64,000 bases of DNA from Ceratodon purpureus. Taxonomy: Eukaryota; Streptophyta; Bryopsida; Pseudoditrichales; Ditrichaceae. Under the pieces are notes generated by a model that did no database searches, was not told the DNA's origin, and was given only the letters and a program-made list of their open reading frames with translations. The stretch is taken from positions 87,052,526-87,116,525 of the forward strand of contig CM026426.1 of the NCBI GenBank assembly GCA_014871385.1, written 5' to 3'. Each line of letters starts with the position of its first letter. Within the stretch, counting starts at the first letter, position 1. This document shows positions 47,535 to 58,383 of this stretch, in pieces. Position numbers and translations under genes: made by a program.

Positions 47535-50500
47535 ATGGCAGCAAGGGCTGCACGAAGCAATCAGAACATTCCCCTAGTTGCACTGGACACACGCTATGCC
47601 CCGGTCATGAGACGAGGTTCTATGCAAGTGGAGCTGTGCATGAGGAGTTCGTTTCCAATATAGAGGTTGCTTGGAGACACGAACTTTGACTTATGGATCA
47701 ATGGAGACATTTACCTTGTTGATCGAGTGATAGGGAAGCCACCTCCAATCAAATCGCTAAAAAAGTTCCTTGAATTCATATGTCATCGAGAGCAAGGTCT
47801 TCGCGGATATACATACAGGCTGCTGGATCATTGTGTACATGGTCCTACACAGGAGGAGACGTGGATCCAGTTGACAAAGTTGAGCGAAGAAGTGCTTCAG
47901 CTTAGAGGCGAAGCTCTGGCCAACAACTCAAGGGCAGCCGAAGATGTCCAATTGATGTTCATGCGTTGCCTTGAGATAGAGAAGACATGCACGGATTTGC
48001 TAGCTAAATTACAGGCTGTCCGTAATTGCCATGCCTAAAGGGTGAAGCAATTAGAGCGCCATGTGCGGGGTCTCGAAGAAGACATTGACCGCTGCCAGCG
48101 AAGGGCTAGCTTCGAGAAGGAGACCCCTATGGGCATGCGAAGTTGCATGCGGGCTCTTAGAGGGATTCACGAGCTAAAACCTGGATCAGGTGGAACAAAA
48201 GCAAGAGTGAAGCTTGCGCGGACAATGCTGCAACCAGATGTGGTGCAGTTTGTTGTCCACAGGAACCGAGAGGACCGTCGCCAATCTCGACTTCGTGGGG
48301 ATAAAGAGTCCCAAAATAGGACTGCACTAGCACTAGCTCATATTCTGTCGCGGCATGAAGGTGTAGCCCTCGCTTCTCAGCCTGCAATGGCACATGTTCA
48401 ATCAGAGATTGCGAACAATGTGCTCAAATCAATTGGTAAGAGAATTGGACCGGACAAAATTCTTGCTGCTTGCGACCAGGCAGTGGTTTCCCATCGGGGA
48501 TATGGTGCTCTCTACAAAGCTGTGAAGGCTCCCATTGTTGATCTGAACAAAGGAGTCTCCGGGAGTATTTTGCCGAGCCCCTATCATGTGAAACTGCTTC
48601 GACAGGAGTTAAATGCAAACTTGCCACAGTATATTGGTGAATACTACCATGCTGAAGGTCGACTTACACTGCCAGCAAGTTCTAAGAAGAACAAGAAGTC
48701 CGAAGACATGGTAAAAGAAGTTGTTTTGACTGAGAAGAATTCCCTTTTCACAGACCTTGAGGTGGTCCAAAGAAGCATGGTGATATTCTACGGCATCACG
48801 GAAGAAGGTAACGAAATCACCTCAGATTGTTGTTTTTAGAGTTTGTTGTGAGCATGCTTATTTATCGATTAACTGTGCCCTCACATCCACTCGCCATGTT
48901 TCCACAGAGTTAAGAGGGGCACCGCTGGTATTTGTCATGAAACTGGACGAGGCCGAGATTGTGAATGGCAAGAAATTTGAACGGGTCAGCATCACGTTGA
49001 TGAATAGGGCGCTCGACCTAGACATTCAGAGGAACCATGCGCTGTTTTTCTCAGTCCATTCGGAGCAGGAAACCTGGCCAGTGGCAACCTTTCAAGTGGA
49101 AAAAGAGTCCTACGAAGTTCTCTTGTGGATATTTGGGAAATCCAAATTTCCATCTATGATTGCAGCACAGTCCAGTGGCGAGAAACTCACGGTCCCTGAA
49201 GTTGGAGAATTCCGTGTGGAGTGGCATCTTGCTGTGGACATGAAGACGATCAAGTGTATGTACAGGCTTCAGTCGGCGCCGTCATGCGCAAGGAACTGCA
49301 TATACTGCGAGCAGAAGAGGGCTAAGCCAACCGTAGGGACAGCAAGCCAGGCGAGTGTTGCCATCAGAAAACGTGGGAAACCGAACTGGGTGGGGGGACT
49401 GTTTGCCAACTCTGTGGAGCCAGAACCGTGTGACATGCGTGCACATACAAGGTGGAGGCCTATCTTGCCAATTCCGTTGCACAGAGTGCACATTTGTACA
49501 CTCCATGCCCTAGTTCGCTTAGCGGAGAAGATTGTGCATCAACACATCATTTATGTCTGGAACATACAGGATCAAAGATTGAGGGCTACAGCAATAGAGC
49601 AAATGGAGAAGTCCTTGTCAGCTATCGGGGCTTTTGGTGGCAACATGGAGATTAGAAAGGATCCAAAACTGAGTGGCAGCAAAAGGAATGTGCCACAGAA
49701 ACCATCTTTCAATGGGGTTGTTGCCAGCAAACTATTTAAACCAAGCGTTTGGTCCGGAAACGACAAGGCCTGGAAAGACATATGTCAAGCAGAGAGCAAT
49801 AATAGTGGCGGCGGTGCACATCGTAGGGCAAGGACTGCTATGTGGCAAGCCTTTGAAGAGGTTCTACCATATTTCAGCGGCTTGGTGCTGACAGCAGAAC
49901 AACGACTCTAGTTCAAAGGGAAGATAGAAACGTCGGGGAGAACATTTTTGGAGGCCTTTGGAGAGGAGCATGTGTTGCACTACATGGTGAGTTATATACA
50001 CAAAGTTTGGGATGAATTAGGGGTTGATGGCTGACCTTACTTTCTTCAATTCTCAATCCAGGACTGACCATAGAGTGGCTGTTGACAGCATGTAATTGTC
50101 AGGCATGGCAGTTGGTTTGTGGAGGAATACGGTAGTCTGGCCGTATGGAGTTGCCAGGGTATGGAGAAATCCCATCATCAAGCGAAGGCAGCAAATCAAG
50201 CGCATACAGCTCACGGTGGTGGCAAAGAGCGCATCAGTGTTATTTTGCAACAATTCCACCATTGGTACCGAAATATACAGCATAGGTATAACAAGAAATT
50301 AGAGTGCACCAGGGTTCTCAATACCCCGGATGATGAGGCCCGCATGGAGGCTACACGTAGAAGGCGAGAACAGTGGCATTGATCAAATGCTGCCAGGGCT
50401 TTGGAGAATTGGCGGTCAAGGCGACGGCGTGTTGGCAGAGCTTGGGTGTGTGATGACGCCGTTGGAGGTGGTGGAGCCAACAATGGACAAGCATCAGATT

Positions 50501-50640
50501 CTGCAAACAATGCAATCCCGGGGAGGATGGCAACAATGTGGATCCTGAGGAAGGTCGCAACTCCATTGACAATGAGGACGCTGGCAACAACGTGGGCGGT
50601 GGTGACGCTAGCAACAACCGAGTGAATTGAGTGGAATCCA
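47535..50640 (+). pseudogene. Gene D of element C, right copy: transposase-like protein, multi-exon, decayed
   Basis: Exons 47535-48807, 48908-49986 and about 50062-50640 join with GT-AG introns (48808-48907 keeps frame exactly: …GITEE/E/LRGAPL). Stops: TAG near 47664, TAA 48036, TAG 49909, then TGA/TAG/TGA early in exon 3 and TGA 50380. The first half is helical with a coiled-coil (RVKQLERHVRGLEEDI). The second half has a beta-strand-like KLDEAEIVNGKKFERVS, a Cys pair module CARNCIYCEQK, PLHRVHICTLHALVRLAEKI, and the C-terminal YGSLAVWSCQGMEKSHHQ block. The order (strand with acid, Cys module, His/helix insert, Glu near the C-terminus) recalls RNase-H-fold transposases of the Transib/RAG1-like type with an inserted helical domain. 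The superfamily is not recognised with confidence. Confidence 0.55.
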
Positions 50641-51723
50641 TTGTAATCCACAACAAATGGAGAAGTGAGGTGTAAGGCCGTGGCAATGATTGGTAATTAA
50701 AGTCAATGTGAGGTTCCAACCAACTCTTGTTAACATCCCTTTAATAAATGAAGCCTAAGAGTCTCAACCCTCCTTAAACCTGGGCTGTCAATTTGGCTGG
50801 CGGTTGACTCTTGTAAGTGCACACGGGGCTTCGGCCTTGCTATATGTCGTTGACTCCAACGCGGTTCACTTCCTCTCTTCTTCCGCTGTCCTCTTGCTTC
50901 CAGCAAGCGCCCTTGCGGTTGCATTGACACCCAAGTTCCGTAGGCTCCGTGGAGATCCTCAGGAGCACGCACCCCCTTCGAGCCGTTGAGAGTCGCAAGA
51001 ATGTGCTGAGGCCGTGCGACATCATCATCTTGAGGTGTGTGGGGGCCGTGGATGTTTTTGGGCGCGAGAAGCTGCAGCGTGAGGAGCGGGCCGTGGAGGA
51101 GGGGGCGTGGTGACTTTCTAGCCGGAGGAGCTTCGGCACAAGGAGAAGGTCAGGATGTGCGGCGAAGGGGAGCGGGGTGCATTGTGTGAAGCGGGGAGGA
51201 GCTGTCAGAAGCGGGGATGAGCTGTGAGGAGTGGAGGAAGGGGCAGTAGCTCTGAGAAGTTGGGGATCGGGGAGCGCTGCAAGGACCAGAGGAAGGGCAG
51301 CGGCTGTGAGGAGCGGGGAGCGCTGCGAGGAGCGGTGGAAGGAGTTGCAGCGCCGGCAGCAGGGCGGAGCAGCGGCGCAAGGAGCTGCGAGAGAAGGAGC
51401 GGGAGCGCAAAGAGCTCGGGCACATTCAGGAGCTGTGACAGAAGGAGCTCCCGCACAAGGAGGTTAGGCGAAGGAGGCGAGCTGCACGTCTTCACGCTCG
51501 GACAATGAGGAAATTTAAGGTAAGTTGCCCATCCATTGCTAAAATGTTCTCTTCTGATTGTCTATTTCCTGTAGAGTTGGAGTAAATCGGCCATGGCAAA
51601 GTTGGAGTAAATTGGCCATGGCCGCGAAGGTCCTCCAAGCTGTGGTTTTTTGAGTAAGAGTTAAACTACAGTAATCCGCAAGAATAATCCCCATTGCTTG
51701 AGGTCTTCCCTTTTTCAGCTGCC
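50640..51723. other. Intergenic and leader between genes D and E (right copy)
   Basis: Purine-rich with repeated gaggagcgg/ggggagc words, parallel to 951-2167 of the left copy but without its 445-bp insert and long G run. No gene. Ends with 'ctttttcag' directly before the gene E start region. Confidence 0.45.
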
Positions 51724-52740
51724 ATGCGCGATCCCCCTTTCGTAAAACGTGTTGTTTTTGCACTACTTGCGCCAGGGATGTCGAGCCGTAGGAAGGGAAA
51801 GCAGGCCGTCGTGAAGAAGGAGGTCGTTGAGCTTGCTGACATCAAGGAGGATGGCAACGATGTTGAGACGCCTTGGGATGATGCCTTTGACTTGGAGGGC
51901 TTACCCCCTGTACTTAATGGACAGCTCTTCCACCTCGCCCCATTTCTGCTGGGTAGGCAAGCTGCGGATTACGATGAGGGCTATTTCCACCGCACCTTGC
52001 AGCTCTCCAACAAGGGGCTTAAGTTTAGTGACCTCAGCGGCGACAAGCATTGCAAGAAGGCCGACTTCATCAACAGATGGCCAGAGCGTTCTTCTGGGCG
52101 GCACTACGTTGCTGACTGTGAGGATCAGGAGCCCAGAGGAATAACTTGGAGCAATACCGGAAGACCTATGGAGGTGAACCCGACAATTGGGCATTCGGGA
52201 CCTCCTTTCTTTGGGCTTGCCACTTCTACTTTGAGGAGGGCGTGGATGTCAACTTCGCCCAGAAGGCGGAGGCAATTGTGAAGGGGTGTGAGAAGCTGCC
52301 AGGGCGTAATCCGCAGAAGTTGACACCCCTGACCTTGAGGGAGCAGATTGAAGCCATTATCGACTTCCTCGCTAGCCACATCCCCACTGCTGGCAGCAAG
52401 GGCAAGGGAAGAGGGGGGGAGTCGAGCGGAGGAGCCAAGGCAGTTGGAGCCACATCCAAGGCTTTGATGACGGCCGCGGAGGCGAAGAAGGTCAGGGGAC
52501 CTAGATCCCTGCCCCCTCCTGCCAAGGCCATGGCAGAGAAGAAGGCCGTGAAGACCCCAGCTGCCGTTGCCATCAAGGTGCAGCCCTTGGTGGCAACGGA
52601 TCCGAAGCAGGTCCTAGAGCACCAGCGCCTCAAGAAGAAGTCCTTGGAGGCGGCACTTCTGAAGGTGGAGGCCAGCTGGGACCGCGTGAAGGTCGACCTT
52701 GCACCCTAGCGGGACTACATCAAGGCGGAAAATGCTATTC
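51724..52740 (+). pseudogene. Gene E of element C, right copy, truncated
   Basis: Starts MRDPPFVKRVVFALLAPGM and matches 2168-3230. A frameshift near 52130 separates the N-terminal part from the frame at 52146-52709 (KTYGGEPDN…, EQIEAIIDFLA, KQVLEHQRLKKKSLE). TAG at 52707-52709 stands where the left copy has CAA. Similarity stops at about 52745 in a run of gcggtgagcggtgagcgg repeats, so the acidic tail is missing. Function unknown. Confidence 0.5.
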
Positions 52741-52744
52741 TGCG

Positions 52745-54160
52745 AGCGGTGAGCGGTGAGCGGAGAGCGGAGAGCGGTAACTTCTTGAGTATTTTGATGT
52801 TTTTGGTGAATTTTCTCACACTCTACCACTGGAGCATGATGGTTTTATTTTGAATTTTTTTTTAGAAAGTATGACCTAAAAAACACCTATGACCGTGCGT
52901 GCCTATTCCCGTGCATGCTTATATCCTTGTTGAGATGCGCTATACAGCCATCTTTGAAGACATGGGGTGTTAGTATTTTGAGTTTTAATCTTTCCATGTA
53001 GGAAGTTTAGAAGGTGTGAATGGGTTTAGGGTAATGAAGAGTATTAGATTGTTTAGAAATTTACTATGTAAGGTCTAGGCAGAAAGAGTGATAAAAAGAC
53101 TACGGAGCAACTGCAGTTTTTTTTTTAATCAGATTTTTCTTTTATCCAATTTGAATTTGTTTATGTCAGTTTGGGAATGGCTCTAGCGGGTATCCCTTGC
53201 GAGGTACGACGTCCATTGCTTTCGCTCGTGAGGTATAACACACCAAAGCCACCACCCAAGTGACGATATTTAGCCCGATGGTGTACAATTATATTCAAGT
53301 AATATTCGGATTAGGCAATGATTATGGGATAACCTCGGTTGATCGGGAACCTGCTTATGTGATCGACTTTCTTGTGTGTGTGATGTGCATGATGTGAGTG
53401 TATGTGATGTGTAGCATATGACTGTATGCCATGGACATCATGTGATTGTATGTGATCTGCATCATGTATCTATTATCAATATAAAGTCTAACCACATAAA
53501 AGACGGAGAGGATTATTTGAAGATCACTATTAGATCATAGATACTTGTTTCATTATTAAATTGGATTAAAATTTAGTATTGTTAATTATTGTAATAGCTA
53601 ATAATTATATTCGATGTCAGGGCTGCTTGGATATAATCAATCCATCTGATCTTGGATGGTGAAAGAAAAACATCCTTGAATGATAGAAGAAATCCGCTAG
53701 AGAACAATGCTTGTGATTTAAGGGAAGGGGGTGGTTTCAGGGGTCTGGGATCCGGAATAAAAGAATAACAAACTGTATCCATTGGGAACCACAATATGTA
53801 GTGAACATTCCATTCCAAAATCTACGTAGACCTCAACTTTAGGTACATCAACAACGTATACCTCCCTTTCACTAAGGACACACTCATCCAGCCAAGATTC
53901 TTTTCAAGCCCATAACAACATTGCAGCAATGAGTATTATCGTGAAAATAAAAAACTTTATCCATATAAATGGAGGTACTCGACTTCCGGCATGTACCACC
54001 GAGGCCTGCACTGTAAATCATCAGATGGTTAAGCAGCTATCAGTTGCGCATGTCCAGATATAGTGCCTAAATCTCCCCTTGATGAAGGAAGCTAACTCTG
54101 CACTATGAGATCCATTCTTCAGCGGCTTCAAAAACCCCACTAGTTTCCTATTTCATAGTG
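52745..54160. other. No gene seen; TG-rich low-complexity patch at 53385-53470
   Basis: AT-rich sequence with short ORFs only. 53385-53470 repeats 'tgtatgtgatgtgcatcatgtg' variants. The left edge carries short gcggtgagc / gcggagagc repeats at the truncation point of gene E. Confidence 0.4.
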
Positions 54161-54163
54161 TAA

Positions 54164-54535
54164 TCAACACCTCAGGGGATACACCGTCCAACTCTTGTCG
54201 ATATCAAACCAGCGAGTTTCGCCATTTGATATGATCACTTCGGGCAACTGAACAACTGGATTCACAACGATGGTGGAGGACAAGGTATACGGGATAAAGG
54301 ACGCCTCCATGAATTTGACAAGCTCAATGGTACAGAGCATTGCGCAGTGCCATTCCCCATCGCCAACATGGAGGCGTCCAATGTGCCTAAACGGCGGCAG
54401 GTCCATACCTCGAAGCCTGGCGCGCTCCACCTCCACTAGCCATGGCCGCAGCTCCTGATAACTCGCCAGTGCCTTGGGAGCTAGACCTACAGCCGCTCTT
54501 GTCCTCTTCAACATCGCATTGCGCACCTTTGACAT
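54164..54535 (-). pseudogene. Minus-strand ORF fragment, unknown family
   Basis: 123 residues, MSKVRNAMLKRTRAAVGLAP… with GDGEWHCAMLCTIELVKFME and VVQLPEVIISNGETRWFD, ending TGA. Composition is protein-like, and the layout is loosely like 6369-5563 on the same strand. A further coding-like stretch occurs on the minus strand around 54880-54780 (MDTVSLECDNCADNTFLMG). Probably the remains of one dispersed family. No domain recognised. Confidence 0.3.
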
Positions 54536-54739
54536 CGCACCCTAGAGGGGTTTGTTGTTCCCGAACCTTTCAAGCTAGACTACAGATTTCCTTCCCCACG
54601 TCGTTCTGCACCTCTGCATGCAACACGGAATGGCAGTGCCTGCCGTACTATACTAAAACGCCACCTCAAAGCGAGCTCAAAATCCTGGATACGGGTCCCT
54701 TAAAAAGAAAGTCACCTGCTGCAAAGTGCTAGGAATCCC

Positions 54740-55384
54740 TTAGATGTATCACAGAGATAAAGTGAATTGGATTTGTGGGAAGCACCATCATTGCAATCTC
54801 GAGGCCCATGAGAAAAGTATTGTCCGCACAATTATCACATTCTAGGGATACGGTATCCATACCCCACACTTGCAGTACGTTTTGAGCCATCACCTACACA
54901 CGGATGACGTAACTAGCATCCACCTCGCAGAAATAGACCCGCAATTGCATTGACAACGTCTTCTAGCATCTTTTGTTTGGAACACGTCACAAGCATTAAA
55001 TAATTTAAATCTACCTATCTTGTCTTTTATATCCTTTTGAAATTTCCAAATTCCTAGGTCCCAATCCTTATCTTGATTAGCACAGAATCCAGGCCTTGTA
55101 CACTCTATACAGCTTATAGAACCACGCTCCAGGATTTTACTCGATGCTTCTCTTTTCTTTCTTTGAGGCTAAGTCATTTTATAAAAGTCTATTTCCTTTT
55201 TTGTCGGAAATGTTATAAATCTTATTCCATTGTATTTTATTATTGTTTTCTCTTTTTCATGCTTATTCAATTTTTAATCTAATTTCCTTTCTTTATTTTA
55301 TTAAATGCTATATAACCTATTTGATTTTATTTTTTTTGGGAAGATGAAACCCCTTATGCCATATCCTTCATTTAAATCACAAAC
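54740..55384. other. No gene seen
   Basis: AT-rich, T-rich toward the right, short ORFs only apart from the minus-strand stretch mentioned for 54164-54535. Confidence 0.4.
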
Positions 55385-55810
55385 CCCTTATGCCATCTCA
55401 ATCTGGTCATTGTTTCTAATTTTATCCCTTCTGTTTGGGCCCTTTGAAGCAACCATGAAGCACTTGGCATAATGCCTTGGTGCCAAGCACTCTTCCTGCG
55501 GGCTCTCATTCGGGTCAATGATTGTAGTATTTTTCGTTGGTGCTAGAGCCCTTTGAAGCAACCGTGAAGCACTTGGCATAATGCCCCAATGCCGTGGACT
55601 CTTCTTAAGGGCTCTCAGTCTGGTCAATGTATGTTGTTTTTTTCACATGTGTGTCACCCCTTTAAAGCAACCTCGCAGCCCTTAGCATTATGCCTCGTCC
55701 CGAGGACTCTTAGTAGGGGCTCTCAATCTAGTCAATATATGGTGTTTTTTTGGTTTGAGCTAGAGCCCTTTGAAGCAAACTCGCAGTCCGAGGCATAATG
55801 CCTCGGTCCC
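55385..55810. repeat. ~109-bp tandem repeat, four copies
   Basis: Each copy contains 'ccctttgaagcaac…agcacttggcataatgcct…' followed by 'ggctctca-tc-ggtcaatg'. Copies start near 55439, 55548, 55659 and 55767. Confidence 0.8.
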
Positions 55811-58383
55811 AACAATTTTCCTTTGAGGCCTTCGACTTGCATCAAAATCGACGAGCAGCACTCAAAGAATCACTACGAAAAGAAATATTGCAAAAAAAAT
55901 AAAACTTCCATGAGATGGTTTTCGAGAGCATTGCATCAATTATGGGCACCAAATGAAGTGTCCTCGGCACCGAGGCAAACATTTTGAGGCCTCGGAGTTG
56001 CATCAAAATCAGCCTACACCACTCTAAGAATCACTACGAATATGAAATTCCAAAAAATAAAACTTCCATGAGATGGTTTTGGAGAGCATTGCATTAAGTA
56101 TGGGCACCAAATGAAGTGTCCTCGGAACCGAGGAAATCATTTTGAGGCCTTGGAGTTGCATCAAAATCAGCCAGCATCACTCTAATAATCACTACGGAAA
56201 GGAAAATTTCCAAGAAAATAAAATTTCCATGAGATGGTTCTGGAAAGCATTGCATCAAGTATGGGCACCAAATGAAGTGTCCTTGGCACCGAGGCAAACA
56301 TTTTGAGGCCTTCCAGTTGCATCAAAATCAGCCAGCAGCACTCTAACAATCACTACGAAAAGGAAAATTCCCAAGAAAATAAAATTTCCATGAGATGGTT
56401 TTGGAGAGCATTTCATTAAGTATGGGCACCAAATGAAGTGTCTTCGGCAATGAGGCAAACATTTTGAGGCCTAGGAGTTGCATCAAAATCAGCCAGCAGC
56501 ACTCTAAGAATCACTATGAAAAGGAAAATTCCCAAGAAAATAAAATTTCCATGAGATGGTTCTGGAAAGCATTGCATCAAGTATGGGCACCCAATGAAGT
56601 GTGCTCGGCACCGAGGAAATCATTTTGAGGCCTTCCAGTTGCATCAAAATGAGCCAGCAGCATTCTAAGAATCACTTGAAAAAGGAAAATTCCCAAGAAA
56701 ATAAAATTTCCATGAGATGGTTTTGGAGAGCATTTCATTAAGTATGGGCACCAAATGAAGTGTCTTCGGCAATGAGGCAAACATTTTGAGGCCTAGGAGT
56801 TGCATCAAAATCAGCCAGCAGCACTCTAAGAATCACTATGAAAAGGAAAATTTCCAAGAAAATAAAATTTCCATGAGATGGTTTCAGAGAGTATTGCACC
56901 AAGTATGGGCACCCTATAGAGTGTGCTCGGCACCGAGGAAATCATTTTGAGGCCTTGGAGTTGCATCAAAATCAGCCAGCAGCACTATAAGAATCACTAA
57001 GTAAAGGAAAAATTCTGAAAAATAAATAAATTTCCATGAGATGGTTTTGGATAGCATTGCATCACGTATGGGCACCAAATGATGTGTGCTCTGCCCCGAG
57101 GAAATCATTTTGAGGCCTTGGAGTTGCATCAAAATCAGTCAGCAGCACTTTAAGAATCACTACGAAAAGGAAAATTTCCCAAAAAATAAAACTTGCATGA
57201 GACAGTTTAAGAAAGCATTGCATCAAGAAGGGGCACCCTATGAAGTCTGCTCCGCACGGAGGAAATCATTTTGAGGCCCTGGAGTTGCATCAAAATGTGC
57301 CAGGAGCACTCTAAGAATGTCAAGGAAAAGGAAAATTTCCAAAAATTATAAAATTTGCATGAGATGGTTTTAGCGAGCATTGCATCCCATATGGGCAATA
57401 AATGAAGTGTCCTTTACACCGAAGAAGTCATTTTGAGGCCTAGGAGTTGCATCAAAATCAGCCAGGAGCACTCTAAGAATCACTTGGAAAAGGAAAATTC
57501 CCAAGAAAATAAAATTTCCATGAGATGGTTTTGGAGAACATTGCATCACGTATGGGCACCAAATGAAGTGTCTTCGGCACCGAGGAAATCATTTTGAGGC
57601 CTTCCAGTTGCATCAAAATCAGCCAGCACCACTCTAACAATCACTTGGAAAAGGAAAATTCCCAAGAAAATAAAATTTCCATGAGATGGTTTTGGAGAGT
57701 ATTGCACCAAGTATGAGCACCCTATAGAGTGTGCTCGACACCGAGGATATCATTTTGAGGCCTTGGAGTTGCATCAAAATCAGCCAGCAGCACTATAAGA
57801 ATCACTACGTAAAGGAAAAATTCTGAAAAATAAATAAATTTCCATAAGATGGTTTTGGATAGCATTGCATCACGTATGGGCACCAAATGATGTGTGCTCT
57901 GCCCCGAGGAAATCATTTTGAGGCCTTGGAGTTGCATCAAAATCAGTCAGCAGCACTTTAAGAATCACTACGAAAAGGAAAATTTCCCAAAAAATAAAAC
58001 TTGCATGAGACAGTTTAAGAAAGCATTGCATCAAGAAGGGGCACCCTATGAAGTCTGCTCCGCACGGAGGAAATCATTTTGAGGCCTTGGAGTTGCATCA
58101 AAATCAGCCTGCACCACTCTAAGAATCACTACGAAAAGGAAAATTTCCCAAAAAAATAAAATTTCCATGAGATGGTTTTGGAGAGCATTGCAGCAAGTAT
58201 GGGCACCAAATGAAGTGTCCTCGGCACCGAGGCAAACATTTTGAGGCCTTGGAGTTGCATCAAAATCAGCCTGCACGACTCTAAGAATCACTACGAAAAT
58301 GAAAATTTCAAAAAAAATAAAATTTCCATCAGACAGTTTTGGAGAGCATTGCATCAAGTTTGAGCACCCTATGAAGTGTGCTC
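55811..58383. repeat. ~161-bp satellite, about 16 copies, with five-unit higher-order repeat
   Basis: The unit runs 'tttgaggccttggagttgcatcaaaatcagccagcagcactctaagaatcactacg…ccatgagatggttttggagagcattgcatcaagtatgggcacc…gtgctcggcaccgagg'. Units start about every 161 bp (55825, 55984, 56141 … 58241). The stretch from about 56910 to 57275 recurs almost unchanged at 57718-58083, an 808-bp (five-unit) higher-order period. The minus-strand ORFs of 60-70 residues are repeats, not genes. The array ends abruptly at 58383 against a retrotransposon fragment. Confidence 0.93.
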
